Origin: Chlorella sorokiniana
Taxonomy: Eukaryota > Chlorophyta > Trebouxiophyceae > Chlorellales > Chlorellaceae
Direction of reading: 5' to 3'
Assembly (NCBI GenBank): GCA_025917655.1
Contig: CP084614.1
Location: 1,178,001-1,242,000 of the forward strand
Length of the DNA: 64,000 nucleotides
Shown: positions 23,331 through 34,932 of the stretch, piece by piece
Position numbering within the stretch: position 1 is the first letter of the stretch
Layout: each line of letters starts with the position of its first letter
The notes under the pieces: generated by a model
Told to the model about the DNA's origin: nothing
What the model saw: only the letters and a program-made list of their open reading frames with translations
The model's database searches: none
Position numbers and translations under genes: made by a program

Positions 23331-25372
23331 GATGGCACGCTTCCAGCCCAGCCTCATCCTGAGCACAGCACGCAAGTCGGACGATGCTGGCAATGCCGGC
23401 ACCGCGCCTTGGCAGGGGTTTGCGTCAACTTACTCACATTGTGGGGTTCAGCACTGCAGATCTGCGCCCTTAGCCAGCTTCGATTCACCCGCCCTCCAAG
23501 CCCCTCACCACCAGGCTGCTGCCGCCACGCAGGGTCCATTCAGCCCACAAGCAGGTGCAGCAGCCTCGAACGACTCGTGCCTCATGAGCTTCTCTCCTGC
23601 ACCTGTTGCTGCCAGCCAGTCCACCGAGAGCAGCGCACGCCCGGGCGGGCACCAGCACAATAAGCAGGGGCTGCTTTCGGATGCATCACCAGTCGACGCA
23701 GGAGGCAGCCCTCCATCGCAACCGCACCGGCCCTGGCTGGCTAATGCACATGTGCTGTGCGGCCAGGCATCTCTCCCTGGTGGGCGGTACGGCAAGGTCA
23801 ACCAGGATTGGGTCATCACCCTCGAACTACACGACAGCAGGCAACTGCGCGCGAATGGCTGGCCGCAGTGCCATCTGGCAGTTGTGCTGGTGAGTAGGCG
23901 CTGTGCAGAGCCACTGTGGCTGCTGTAAGCAGCGAGGGATATCTGGGATCCATCGCTTGTGCAGGATGGGCATGGGTTGCTGGGCGAGCAGGCTGCTCGG
24001 CAAGCTGGGCATGGCATCATGCGCTCCCTCCGGCACAGCGATCTGCGCCACAACCAGCTTTCAGGTGTGCTGAGGCGTTTGTGGGGCTAGCGTCCCGGTG
24101 CAGATCAATGTTTTGGCTAAACGCCTGTCGTGTGGCGGTAAGGAGTGCCTCCCTTGCCTGCAGAGCTGACGCAGCAGGGGGTGGAAGCGCTCGTACAGCG
24201 CGCCTTCGACGAGGGTCATGCAGCAGCGTTGAGTGTGTATGACGAAGCGCCTCCCAGCTACATCTTTCCTGTTGGCAGCAGGCAAGTGTAGGCGCCGAGA
24301 ACGGTGCAGCATGTTGGTGCTTCAGGCTGAACCCTGTCGTCCTACACGCAAGTGCTACAGGCATCAGCAGCGATACACGCTGCAGCAGCACGGCAATGGC
24401 GACAAGGCAAGCTCTCACGTGCGCCATGGCTGTGCCTCCCAATCCATCGAGTGCGATATGTGATGCCCGCCCTCTTTGGCAGACGTACTATTCTCCAGCC
24501 ACCGGGCCGCGCATCCTGGAATTCGGCACCTCTGCCACACTGGTGCTGGTGCAGGCAAGGCCATCGCCGCTGGCCATTGCGCCATGGCGCGCAGGCTCGG
24601 CCTATCCGTCAGCTTGTTCAGCTGTCTGTGTGCACCATGTGCAGGGCACCGCCCTCGTTGTGGCCCACGTGGGGGACAGCCTCGCGGTGCTGGGAAGGGA
24701 GGAGGGCGAAAGTTACTTGGCAGACCTTGGTGAGGCGGCTGTTCCTATGTGGGGTAATCAACGCACTTTCATGGACCCCTGCTCACCGCAGTTCCCCATC
24801 TCCTGCAGTGACTGTGCGGCATTCAGGAGAAAACGAGGGCGAGCGCACGCGGCTGGCCCGGGAATGCGGCGACACCATCTGTGCCTCGCCCCACGACGGC
24901 TACTTGACAGTGGCTTCGGGCGTCTGGCTGGCTTCCAGCTGGGCATGACACGCGCGCTGGGCCACCGCCTGCTATCCCAGTATGGGGTGGCCCACACGCC
25001 TTCTGGTGCGCTGGGTTGCTGGCGGTGCGCTGGGTTGCTGGCGAGGCTAGGTGATGCTGACTGGTGGTGGGGTCGAGGCGTGCTTGATATCCTCCTGGTC
25101 CCTTTCCCCTGTGCAGTCACGTTCCGACAGCTGGCACCTGCCGACGTCTGCCTGATTGCAGCGACGGACGGCGTGTGGGATGTTCTGGGCTACGTACCGG
25201 CGGTGAAGCTGGTGGCAGACGTGATAGCGGAGGGGGCAGCGCAGAGGAGGCTGCCACCGCGCTGTGCAGTGAGGCCGTGCGGGAAGCCAGCGGTAGCAAC
25301 TGTGTGCACGTGACAGAAGGAGTTGAGGCAGATAACACCACAGCTGCCATCTTTTTGTTTCCTGAACTTTGA
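23331..25372 (+). CDS. PP2C-family protein phosphatase
   Basis: Seven exons: 23331-23889, 23965-24064, 24164-24285, 24483-24553, 24645-24729, 24809-25005 and 25117-25372. A Ser/Ala/Gln-rich N-terminal 130 residues precede the catalytic domain. PP2C motifs are present in order: GKVNQDW, DGHGLLGEQAAR, ILEFGTSATLVLV, VVAHVGDSLAVLG, SPHDGYLTVASG, LGMTRALGH, LIAATDGVWDVL and EADNTTAAIFLF, supplying the metal-binding Asp residues. It should dephosphorylate Ser/Thr on unknown substrates. The intron after LVLVQ has a GC donor at 24554. Two one-base slips lie in G runs, after TVASG (TCGGGCG near 24919) and at GGAGGGGGCAGC near 25230; one added G at each gives a continuous PP2C domain. The divergent start of the SAM carrier is 246 bp away. 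Confidence 0.85.
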
Positions 25373-25843
25373 CTCACCAATTTCGTTCAGAAAAGGTGCG
25401 GGTGCTGGCAGTCAGGTGCCAGTGGCGGTTTGGGGAGGCAAATGCAACATCAGGCGCCCTGGCGCCCATTTCGCTGTCGTCGGCATTTGCATCTGCTACA
25501 ACTCACGCAGATTGAATGTGGGAGGGTCCAGGAAGTGCTGCGTTTGGAGCATCTGGGGACGGAGGTTCTAATCCTAGCAGCCTCCACGGCGGCTGGGCTC
25601 CAGACTTCTACCAAAGTATTGTTTCATTGGAGTTGCGTGTGGCCAATTCGTACCAGAAGTCATGACTGCGCCACAGCTTCAGCCGGGGTTCCGGCCAGAA
25701 CGGGCCGAAAGCATGAGAGGATGCCCCAACACACCTCATTCCTCACTTTGCTTTCCCAGCCCTCTATACTCAAGTTCCGACACACTGCTATTCCCTCTGC
25801 CTTCCCGGTGGCTCCACAGACTCTTGCGATTTCCGCTTGCGCC
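25373..25843. other. Spacer between PP2C and LSF2 genes
   Basis: 471 bp with no supported coding exon. The first part of the LSF2 transcript may lie here. A B-box-like GGTTCTAATCC near 25563 has no partner A box, so it is not called a tRNA. Confidence 0.45.
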
Positions 25844-27322
25844 ATGTCGCTTGCCTTGCAGTGTTCAGTGCACTGCAGCAGCCCGCCGCAGAAGCAGCAA
25901 CGCCCCCGCGGTGGGCGCACCTTGGGACAAGGCCCGCAAGGCCTCTTCTTCCGACATCCCCAGCCGCGGCCAAGACGGCTACCGCCGCCCCTGGCAAGCT
26001 AGAGCTTGCGCCAAGCGCGCCTGCCGAGCACATGACAGCGGAGGAGCTGGTGCTAAAGTACAACAGGCGAGCTCTCGCTTGGCCTCGCACTGCTGGGCCC
26101 GACTTAGGGAAGGCCCTGTTTGCCGCAGTCTCGACAGCAAGAGGGATCGTTGGGGTAAAGTAGTCGTCTTGCGGCGAGGCAGGCCCAGCCCGGGCTCGTC
26201 CATATCCTCAGGGCCCCGCCGCACCCGCACCTCAAACTCCGCCTGCCAACACACACTTTCAGGGAGATGGCGGAGAAGATGGGATGGACGAAATTGGACA
26301 ATCCCTTTGAGTATCATTTTGACCGGCCCATGTACTACCACTACATCAAGCCCGACATGATTGTGGGCAGCCAGCCGCGCAATGCTGCCGACGTCGACCA
26401 GCTGCAGGCCGAGGGCGTGACCCACATCCTCAACCTGCAGCAGGTGTGGTGCCGCCATCATACTTGACACATCACGCAGGCTGGGCAGGCAGTGGCTGGT
26501 GTGCGGGCAGCATACCAGCCTGCAGATTGTTGCTGGCCTACAGCTGTTCTTCCTGCGTCGCTCTCCTTGCTCATCCCCTTCCTTGCTCCCCTCGCCTCCC
26601 CTTGCGGCAGGACAAGGATCTGGCCTACTGGGGCGTGAGCCTGCAGGAGATCTCCGATCGCGCAGCTAGCCACGGCATGCACCTCATTCGCACGCCTGCG
26701 GTGGATTTCTCGCCACACTCCCTGCGCAACACGCTGCCCAGCGGTGAGCGGCGTGCCCAGGCCACTCTCGGACGCCCTTCATTCGCCGCACCGCAGTGGT
26801 TCCTTATTCTCTAACCCTCCCGCTGCTGCAGCTGTCCGAGCCCTGGAGCAGGCGCGCGCTGCGGGCGGCAAGGTGTATGTGCACTGCACCGCGGGGCTGG
26901 GGCGCAGCCCTGCTGTGGCCATCGCCTCTCTCTATTGGTTCACCGACCTGCAGCTGGATGAGGCGTACTCATACCTGACGCGCATCCGACCCTGCGGCCC
27001 CAGCAAGGTGAGCAAGCGGCAGCATTTCTTGTGCGCGAGCTGCTGCGCTTCTGAGGGAACGTGAGCAAGCTGTCATTCATTGTTCAGCACTGATGCTTCT
27101 CCCCTTCTGCTTGCGTTCCAGTCCTTCTGGGCCTGCCCTTTCCCTCGCCTTCACCAACACTTTGGCACCCCTCACTGCTTGCAGGATGCGATTCGCGGTG
27201 CAACGTATGACCTGCTATCTGGACGGCCGCACGACCAGTTCCAGCATGAGCCGCCACATGCCTTTGCCACTCTGGGCGCACACGACCGTGACGCCATCCG
27301 GGCCAAGCTGCTGGGCAACTGA
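25844..27322 (+). CDS. LSF2: Plastid phosphoglucan phosphatase LSF2
   Basis: Exons: about 25844-26066, 26263-26443, 26611-26743, 26832-27007 and 27185-27322. The N-terminus is transit-peptide-like, then MTAEELVLKYNR, NPFEYHFDRPMYYHYIKPDM, VTHILNLQQDKDLAYWGVSL, PAVDFSPHSLR, the active site VHCTAGLGRSPAVAIA (C-x5-R), RIRPCGPSK, DAIRGATYDLLSG and a C-terminal tail without a carbohydrate-binding module. This matches plant LSF2, a dual-specificity phosphatase that removes C3 phosphate from starch glucans in the stroma. Intron 1 has a GC donor at 26067. The frame of the first exon changes once, so the ATG at 25844 is the best but not a certain start; an extra upstream exon joined at the AG before 25862 is possible. 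Confidence 0.85.
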
Positions 27323-28431
27323 CCATGGTGGACTTGCTGCTTTGCGCCCCCACCCCCTCCCTGAGCATGGAAGGCTTTGCCCAGCACTAGATGAGCGATT
27401 GATTGCCAAACCAGAAACAGGTGACAGCTTCCCTGTCGGCTTCAGTGGAGCACCTCTGTCACAGCCATTCTGTGTTCCTCGCTCGCTGACCTTTGATCGA
27501 CTGCTTCACCCCTGTTTGATTATTCTTTGTCTTTTCCACGCAGCTCATCCGTTCAAAGCAGCCCTTTGTGCTTTTGTTAGCTTGCTTCCCGCCAATGCTC
27601 ACTTTGTTCTGGTAGGTGCACGTTGCATCGACAGGCCCCTTGTGCTTGCTTACATCCTGCGAATCAACAATCTTGGGCACCCTCTTGGTGCAGTAATCGT
27701 TTCAAGGGGTGCAGCAGCTGGCCCGATGCCTGCTGGTGCCCCCTGAGGGTTCCAGCCTCTTCTGCACACCCAATTTTGCCCGTAATGCCGTCACGCCCTT
27801 CTGCGCTTCACCCAAGCAAAGGTATTTTCGTGGCCGGCAAGGCCCCCTCCTGCCGTCTATTTCAGCTGTATTCACCCATCTCATCCTCACTTCCCTGCCA
27901 TTGCTGGGATCTTCCACAGAAGGACCTCTTGTCTCCTACCCGCCATTTTATGCCAGCCTGCCGTTGCCCAGAGCCTAGTTGGTGCCAACTACCGTCTGTG
28001 GCCCTGACTTGCTGAGGAATACTCCTTCCGTGAAGACTAGCTCCCCTATGGATCAAGCCCTTGTGCACCTTCATTTCATGTTCGCCAAGTTTTGTGGCAT
28101 CAGCAGATGGCCGTCTAGCGGCTCTGGCTTTCCCTGTTTGATCGATTGGCAAAGTCTGCAAGCTCTTGTAAACCGTGTAAACTAGTAGAGTGATGCAGAA
28201 GTGCATAATATGACAGGGCTTTGCGTGCAGAGCATGGGGCACATTTTGAAGTCTGCTGTCAGGTGAAGGTGCATGCACCTGCGCCCCATCATCAGCACAT
28301 GGTGCCGTCACCGCGTCGAGACCCCAATCGGGCGCCCGCAACCTTATATGGCATTAAACGCCGTGTTATAGTCTTTGTGAGGCGCACTGAGCCTCAAGTG
28401 AGAGGTCGCGCTCCTTTAATCTGTCTCTGTC
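27323..28431. other. 1.1-kb spacer with two TGTAA motifs
   Basis: AT-richer than flanking genes. TGTAA occurs at 28167-28171 and 28176-28180 on the + strand, which could end a long LSF2 3' UTR. No splice-supported or family-like coding sequence is visible on either strand. Confidence 0.5.
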
Positions 28432-29602
28432 ATGGCCAAGTTGGCGTTTGAGGAGGGAGGGCTGGACCATGAGGCTTCTGCCGATCTCATACAAATGTTG
28501 GCCAAGGTGCGCTAGCTCCGCTTGCCAGCTGCTGGCGACGCCGCCGCTGCCGCTGCGCTGAGAGCTGCTTCTGACCTCACTGCCGGCAATGCTGGCTGAA
28601 GCGTGTCTCCGCAACGATGCAGGCAATGAGCCATGAGGGTATGGGGCTTTATCTCACGCGGCGCAGCCCCGAGGCCGCGGCTCGGATGTGGGGGAGGTGC
28701 TGCGCTTGGCGTTGGCGGCCTGCCCCTCGCCCTCCCGCCCGCAGCTCTACTTCCTGTCCGACTTGTCTGTGGCGGCAGTGATGCAGCTGTGGCCAGATGA
28801 TCGGGTGAGTACCCTGGCATGGCTTGCGGTGCTGGATAAGGCGGCGTGGACAACCAGCATGACCCTGCCTACCGCCACGATTGCAAGGTTCCAGCCTTGC
28901 CATGCATCTTGCCTTGCCATGCTTGCCCCGCCAGCTTTGCCCTGGTGAGCTTGGCGGCGCGTCATGGCCATGTCTGCTGCATCGCGCTATGCAGACAAAT
29001 TGGCATCGCAATTCGGCGCTCCTGCGGCTGGCCAGAGTCGCGCCGTGGGGCAAGTGGCGGTGAGGGGCAGACGCTCAGGCAGCTGCGCATGCAACCGGGT
29101 GGTCGCCCAGCCCCACGCTGCTTCACTGCTTGGCGCATGCTCTGCACTGCTGCCCACCACCTTGCCGTATGATCACGCACCGCAGCGCGCTGCGGGAGAT
29201 GCTCATCGCGCTGGATCGCCAGAAGACGGCGTTTGCGGAGAGCCACGGGCCGTTTTTGTACCTGGCAGCTCTGGGCTGCGCCCCGGCTTCCGCGGCTGCG
29301 GCCTGGGATCCATGCTGCTGGACCGCCTGTGCCGCACCGCCGACGCACAGCGCCTGTTCCTGTACACAGAGGCCACCAGCGAGGCGCAGCGCACCTGGCT
29401 CAGAAAAGTCGGCGGCTTTTACGAGCTGCTGCGCCACAGCGTGCGGCCCCACGCACCCCCTGTGTACGTCATGGTGCGCCGCCCAGCGCCGCTGGACCGC
29501 GATGAAGCCAAGGCTGGCAGCGGTGAAGCAGCACCTGTCAAAGCGGCAGGCATGGCGCCAGCAACACGGGTGCGCCCTGCCAACTCGGTGCGCACCCGGT
29601 AA
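28432..29602 (+). CDS. GNAT-family N-acetyltransferase
   Basis: The C-terminal half is clear: after an AG at about 29183 come LREMLIALDRQKTAFAESHG, FLYLAALGCAP, then GFRGCGLGSMLLDRLCRTAD (acetyl-CoA loop R-G-x-G-x-G/S in motif A), LYTEATSEAQRTWLRKVGGF and VYVMVRRP, stop at 29602. The two halves of motif A lie in different frames; one added G in CCCCGGCTTC (29285) joins them. Upstream, likely exons are 28432-28506 (MAKLAFEEGGLDHEASADLI) and a stretch coding LRLALAACPSPSRPQLYFLS up to about 28804; how they connect is unclear and another one-base slip near 28674 is likely. Substrate is unknown. Confidence 0.6.
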
Positions 29603-30155
29603 CGCTTTGATGTGCCCGCGTTTGTAATCGCGGCCCCACCAATGGGCATTTTGCACCGTGAAACCGTGCGCAAGGCTGAGCCTTGAGGTGCTTGCTTAGA
29701 GGTGCGGGGTCGTGCAACCGCGTGCCGCGTGCAGCCTGTAGCACGAGACGCGCTTGGCCAGTGGAAGGCTGCGGCGGGCGAAGCATTGGATATTGTAGTT
29801 ATAGCAGACAAGCGAATGAGCAGTGTAATGATCAGCATGGAAAAGTGGCACAGACGCGCAGGAACCGGCAGCAGGTGGGCTTCACCGCGTCAGGGCGCCG
29901 AGGCGGGCGGCGGTGTGCAGGAGGGGCTGCCACCGCTCGTTCTTGAAGTCCCTGGAGCATTTCGATAACAGTTTAACAGCTGCAGCAGCTTCACGCGAGT
30001 CATAATCGCGGTGGCGCCGCCCAATCTTATTCTACCCAGGCGTGCTGCCCGATCAGTCCGCCACCCTGCCAAACCATGCGCAGGGGGCACATCGGCGTTG
30101 CTGTCTGTGTCAGGAGGTCGCATTGCTCCACTTACTTACCCAACAGACCCTAGCC
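29603..30155. other. Spacer upstream of psaL
   Basis: 553 bp containing the GNAT 3' UTR and the psaL promoter and leader. No other gene is seen. Confidence 0.5.
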
Positions 30156-31501
30156 ATGGCCTCTGCTCTCCTCGCGAAGCCCTGCCTGGGCCTGCGCAGC
30201 AGCCAGCTGACCAGCGCCCGCCGCGCCCGCGTGGTGGCCCCTGTGCGGGCGATGGCTGACAAGGCGCAGGTTAGCAGCCGCCGGGGAAGCGGGGGCAGAG
30301 AGGTTGGAGGGCATCGCACACACTTCACGCTACAGCCCAGACTGCCCCCTGGGGCTCCCAGGCGCAGCCTTATCGACACTATATCACTACGGATATGGGA
30401 TAGCAGACTTGCGGCTCGCCAGTTTGCACGCCCTGGCTGGATCAATGCCGGCGGCGGCACGGCAGCTGGCGTGTGTGGTTTCTGCAGTTGCTCGGCTGGC
30501 AAAGCAGGCTCTGGGCCGCCCTGACTCATTGGCAGCACACGCAGCACCATGCACGGGTCGGCCAGCACCCGGCCATCCGGGCTCTCGGCCGGCTGCCGAC
30601 TTGAGGCCGTCTTGCCCCCACCCCCTCCGCCCCTCTCCTGCTCGACCCGCAGGTGGTCCAGCCCGTGAACGGCGACCCCTTCATCGGCATGCTGGAGACC
30701 CCTGTGACCTCCTCCCCCTGGTGGCCTCCTTCCTGTCCAACCTGCCCGCCTACCGCACCGGCGTCAGCCCCTGCTGCGCGGCGTGGAGGTCGGCCTGGCC
30801 CACGGCTTCCTCCTGGTCGGCCCCTTCATCAAGCTGGGCCCCCTGCGCAACGTGGAGGGCGTGGCCGAGATCGCGGGCAGCATCAACGGCGCCGCAACGG
30901 TGCTGATCCTCACCGCCTGCCTGTCCATCTACGGCTCCGTCACCTTCCAGAGCGAGGGCCCCCAGGCGAGTGCCGCCGCCTCTGCCGCCCAAAGCGCAGT
31001 CGCAGAGCCACCAGCAGTCGCAGAGCCACCAGCAGATCCGGCAGTCGCGAGTGCTTGACGGTGCTGGGGACATGCGTCGGCAGCACTGCCATGCAGCAGA
31101 TGCATGTGACGGGAGGCCCGGCTGTGCACCCTTCTCTGCAACAGGAATGATTTCGAGTTTTGGGCGGTGCCGCCTTCACCTCCTGCTGCAGGTTGGCGTG
31201 AAGACCCTCACCGGCCGCAGCGTTCCCCGCGACCCCCTCCAGTCCGCTGACGGCTGGAACAAGTTCACCGCTGGCTTCGCGGTTGGCGGCCTGAGCGGCG
31301 CGGCCTGGGGATACATCTGCACGTGGGTTGCGGCTCCTGCCTGCACGCTGCTGCCTCCCTTGTTTGGCTCTTGCTGGCTGCTGCGGCTCTGGCCCGGCCG
31401 GGGGGGGGGGGGGACAGCTGAGGCGCAAGTTCTCATTCTACCTGATGTTAACTGCATACCGTTTCCTGCTCTGCAGCCAGATCCTGCCCTACTACTCCTG
31501 A
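30156..31501 (+). CDS. psaL: Photosystem I reaction centre subunit XI, PsaL
   Basis: Four exons: 30156-30269 (transit peptide [20 protein letters not shown]), 30653-30965, 31192-31322 and 31477-31501. The mature protein reads [110 protein letters not shown] and ends YYS. These are the conserved membrane segments and chlorophyll-binding His region of PsaL, which anchors PSI docking with PsaH/I/O in the thylakoid. Exon 2 has two one-base slips in C runs (30714-30718 and 30768-30771); one C added to each restores the canonical sequence. Intron 2 has a GC donor (CAG|GCGAGT at 30966), fixed by phase. A 14-base G run lies in intron 3 (31400-31413). Confidence 0.95.
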
Positions 31502-32055
31502 ACGGGCGCTTGGTACCCCTGACTGGGTGTGGCGCCGCTGCGTGCGCTGGGCGCCCGATGGCAGCTGGCGTGACCCGCACTGCCGCCTGCCCGCCAACTG
31601 GGAGCTTCCCGGCGTGGCGTAGTGGGGGCCCAGCGGTGGCCGGCGCACACCAGCTTTTGGGGCGCAGCCAGCGGTGTCTGAGAAGAGAAAACCAATCCAG
31701 CACTGGCACCAAACCCTGGCTCTCCGCTAGTTCCCCTCTGTTCCCTCTGCTTCTTTTGGCGTGCGCCCTGCCACTGGCGCGCATGTAGGACACCTGTCGT
31801 GTTGTAAATTACAGCTTGGCCTGATCAGTGAGGCGATGCATGGGATTGGGTCGCAAAGGTTCAGAAGTTTGATGTTTGGTCACCACCCATGAATGGCGTG
31901 ATGGTGCCACAGTGGCAGCTCCATCGAAGACTGGGGCGTTACTGCTGTGTGCAGTAGCAAACGACGTGCTTCGCAAGGATGCTCTAGCTCCGGCATTGTC
32001 GCAAAACTCGTTCAAGGGAGCGGGACGTGAGTCCCCCCGCCCTCTTGCCGTCAAC
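31502..32055. other. psaL 3' UTR with TGTAA and promoter of the propeller gene
   Basis: TGTAA at 31803-31807, about 300 bp after the psaL stop, is its likely polyadenylation signal. The remaining 250 bp lead to the ATG at 32056. No other gene seen. Confidence 0.55.
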
Positions 32056-34563
32056 ATGTTCCGCGTGCCAGTCCTTCTCCTCCTCCTGGCTTCCCTCCAG
32101 CACACCATTGCAGCAGACTCTTACGCTACACAGGTGCGGCTCGGGACGAGCAACAAGGGCGGTTGTAGAGGAACCCCTCCCGTTGATGTGGACTGCCCAC
32201 CCTCTCTCCCTTGTCGCAGTGGCGCCTTGTGCTACCTTGGGCAGACGCCCCTGCAGACCAAAGCACGCCACCCGCAGTGTACAATGGAGACCGCATCATC
32301 GCCTTTGCCGGGCTGGATGGCGGTAGCTGGACGCTGGTTGCCTCCTCCGCCACCGGGCCCAGCGCCGGCCAGCTGCTGTGGACCACCAAGCTCCCCCTTG
32401 GCAGCAGCCTGCCCAGCGTGGTGGCGGTGGCCGGCGATCTTGCAGTGATGGAGCTGGATGGGCGCGTGTTTGCGGTGCACCCAGGCAACGGCAGCCTGGC
32501 GTGGAACGCCACTAGCCCCTGCTCGCTGGGCGACCCACGCATGGTCAACAGCAGGTGTGTGTGGGGGAAGGATTTGCCGGCCATGCATGCTTCCCCGCTG
32601 CCACCTGGCATATATTGCGGCCAGCAAGGGCGCCCGCAGTGCTGGTGGCCAGCTGGCAGCGGCCGCGAGGGCCCTCCCTGGCGCCGCCTCCACCCGCCCT
32701 CTTCCCACCCGGTCATGGCGCCTGTCAACCCTGCACACCGTTCCTTTCCGCCCTTCCTTCATCTATCCACACAGGGACGCCTACGACGCCGTCTACCTTG
32801 TGTGCAACGAGCTGAGCGGCGACTCCAGCGTCGTCGCGCTGAGCCCCTCCGACGGCTCCACCGCCTGGGCGCTGTCCACCTCGGCGGTGGCCTCCAAGCT
32901 GACCCCGTGCGCGCGGCGGTGGCCGCCCCGGCATGTTTGTCTACGCCGACAGCGGCAGCGTGGTGACGGCGCTGGGGGCGGGGGACGGCGCGCTGCTGTG
33001 GCAGGTGGACGTGGGGCGCCTGCCCTCCACCACGGTGACCACCACCGTCACCCACCTGCAGCTGGCCGGGGACACGCTGCTGGTCAGGTGGGGCTGGCAG
33101 GGCGGCGGCAAGGGGGCATCACGAGGCTGTGGCCGGCAGCGGGGCAGCGTGTGCGTGGCTGGCGCCCTGCTGCCGAGGCATGCACCAGCCCAGGCCAGCC
33201 TGCTGTCTGTGCCGCAGAGGCCCCCCGCCGCCCGCCCCTTCCTTCCCGCCACAATGGCACGCGCCCCCTCCCCCTGCAGGGAGTTCTCCGCGGGGCTCAA
33301 CTTCACGCAGGGCCCCGCCTCCTACCTCGCCCTCCAGCTCAACGGCACGCAGGCGCCGGCGCTGCTGTGGGCGGCCGCCTCCCGAGCAGCGCGACCAGCT
33401 GCCCGCCGGCGTGACGGAGGCCTCCCCCGTGGTGGCCCCCTCCCTCTCCTGGCAGGACGACCTCTTCTACTACTGGGCCACAGAGGTGGTGGCCGCGTCG
33501 CCGCCGCCGCCCCCGCGCCCCCTGCCCCCCCCCGCCCCGCCGGCGTCGCCGCCGCCGCCGCCGACGGCGCCCGCGCCCGGCATGGCGGCGCAGTGGATCC
33601 AGGGGGCGACGGCGGCTCGGCCGCGGCGCTCGACGTCGGCGCGGGCGGGGAGGTGGCGTCCAGCCGCTCGGCCGCAGGCGGCGCCGCCGCCGGGCGCCGC
33701 CTGTCCCAGGCGGCAGCACCCAGCCCAGCTGGCCCCGTCGACGGCCTCATCACCCCTTCCGCCCAGGGATCCCAGGGCTTGGATCTGGTGCTGGGCAGCC
33801 CGCCCGCCGCGCCGGCCCCCAGCCCCCGCCGCTCCAGCCGCTGCCCCTGGGCCGCTGCCGGCACCCGCCAACCCCGGCCCGAACAACGGCTCGGCGGTGG
33901 TGCCGCCCCGTGGCGGTGGAGACGGGCGGGGTGGGCGTGGTGGCGCCAGAGGGCCTCGCCTCCTTCCCTGTGTGAGCGGCGGCGGAGCGCTTTGCCCGCT
34001 GGCGGCGCCGCTTGCCTTTGCAAGAAGGCTGCAGGGGGCGCCCGCGGGCCTCAGCCTCTGCTGCCCCCCGCTGCTGCCGCGCCCTCAGCGCCCGCTGCCC
34101 CTCGCCACCCCCTTGCCCCACCGCCTGCGCAGGCTGAAGGCGCGTTTCCTGAGCACCGGCCTGGAGGCCTGGCGCCTGCGCCTCACACCCGTCTCCGCCC
34201 CCTCCGCCACCAGCGGCGCCGTGGCGGTGGTGACGCCCGAGGGCTTGCGGGTGCTGGGCGCGGCGACGGGCAGCCTGGCGTGGGCTGCGGAGCAGGCGCC
34301 GCTGGGCATTTATCCGTATGCGGCGGCGGCGGTGGGCGCGGATGCTGTGGCGGTGCGCAACTGCCTCAACACCCTGGCCCCCAACTCCCTCTGCATCTAC
34401 AGCCAGGCCCCCGCCGCCGTGGGAGAGCAGCAGGCACCCGCGCAGGCCAGCCCCCGGCGGCGAGCCAGCCGGGCCGGCGGGCGGCACCAGCGGCAGCCGC
34501 AGCGCCGCGGCAGCGCTGGCGGCCCTGCTGGCCTGCGCCGCCGCGGCGATGCTCATGCTGTGA
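32056..34563 (+). CDS. Secreted PQQ/BamB-like beta-propeller protein, probably GPI-anchored
   Basis: Exon 1 (32056-32133) codes a signal peptide, MFRVPVLLLLLASLQHTIAA. Exons from 32220 and 32775 code repeated propeller blades of the W-x-x-x-L/hydrophobic and DG-x-V-A/ALSPSDGSTAW type: GDRIIAFAGLDGGSW, VMELDGRVFAVHPGNGSLAW, VVALSPSDGSTAWAL, VVTALGAGDGALLWQVDVG, AVVTPEGLRVLGAATGSLAW. N-glycosylation motifs (NGS, NAT, NFT) fit secretion. The end, [20 protein letters not shown], is a small-residue spacer followed by a hydrophobic tail, as in GPI signals. A low-complexity Pro/Ala/Ser stretch lies at about 33490-33760. Several one-base slips occur in C runs, for example 32903-32906 and 32926-32929, where one added C each links SKLTP with VRAAVAAPG and MFVYADSGS. 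Function unknown. Confidence 0.6.
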
Positions 34564-34932
34564 GGCTGCAGCAACCTCTATTTCTTTCCCGGGGATCCTG
34601 ACTCACCACTATTTCTTCCACTCCCAAGGTCTTCTGTTTCAGACGCAGAGCAAGTTGGCCTCTCCCCCATCCCGTTACTGCCACCCTCTGGTCCTTGCAC
34701 CAACAATCAACCACTGCTGACTGAAGCATGGCAACGCTAGCATGGGTTACATACAATTGCACTGCTGGAGGCCTGTTGCAGAGGCACCAGAAAGCTGTGT
34801 GTGCGCGTGACAGGGCGTGTATGCAAGGGGGATGTCATCCCCTGTTAGTGTACAGGCAGCGGCGACGCAGCGCTGGCGGCAGGAGCGAGGTGCAAAGACG
34901 GGGCGTGAGTGCCGCAGCGCGCGGGCCGTCTG
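34564..34932. other. Convergent spacer after the propeller gene
   Basis: 369 bp between converging stops. No clear TGTAA and no gene are seen. Confidence 0.45.

Noticed and set aside
24286-24482. GC donor AG|GCAAGT in PP2C at 24281
   Set aside because: A GT donor four bases later (CAA|gtgtag) gives phase 0 and joins correctly to ACGTACTATTCTCC at 24483.
25561-25575. Possible tRNA or SINE B box (GGTTCTAATCC)
   Set aside because: No A box, no cloverleaf and no T-rich terminator at a fitting distance.
30156-31501. psaL as a pseudogene because of two frame breaks
   Set aside because: Both breaks are missing C in C runs, all splice sites and residues are otherwise canonical, and the same kind of break recurs in many unrelated genes here.
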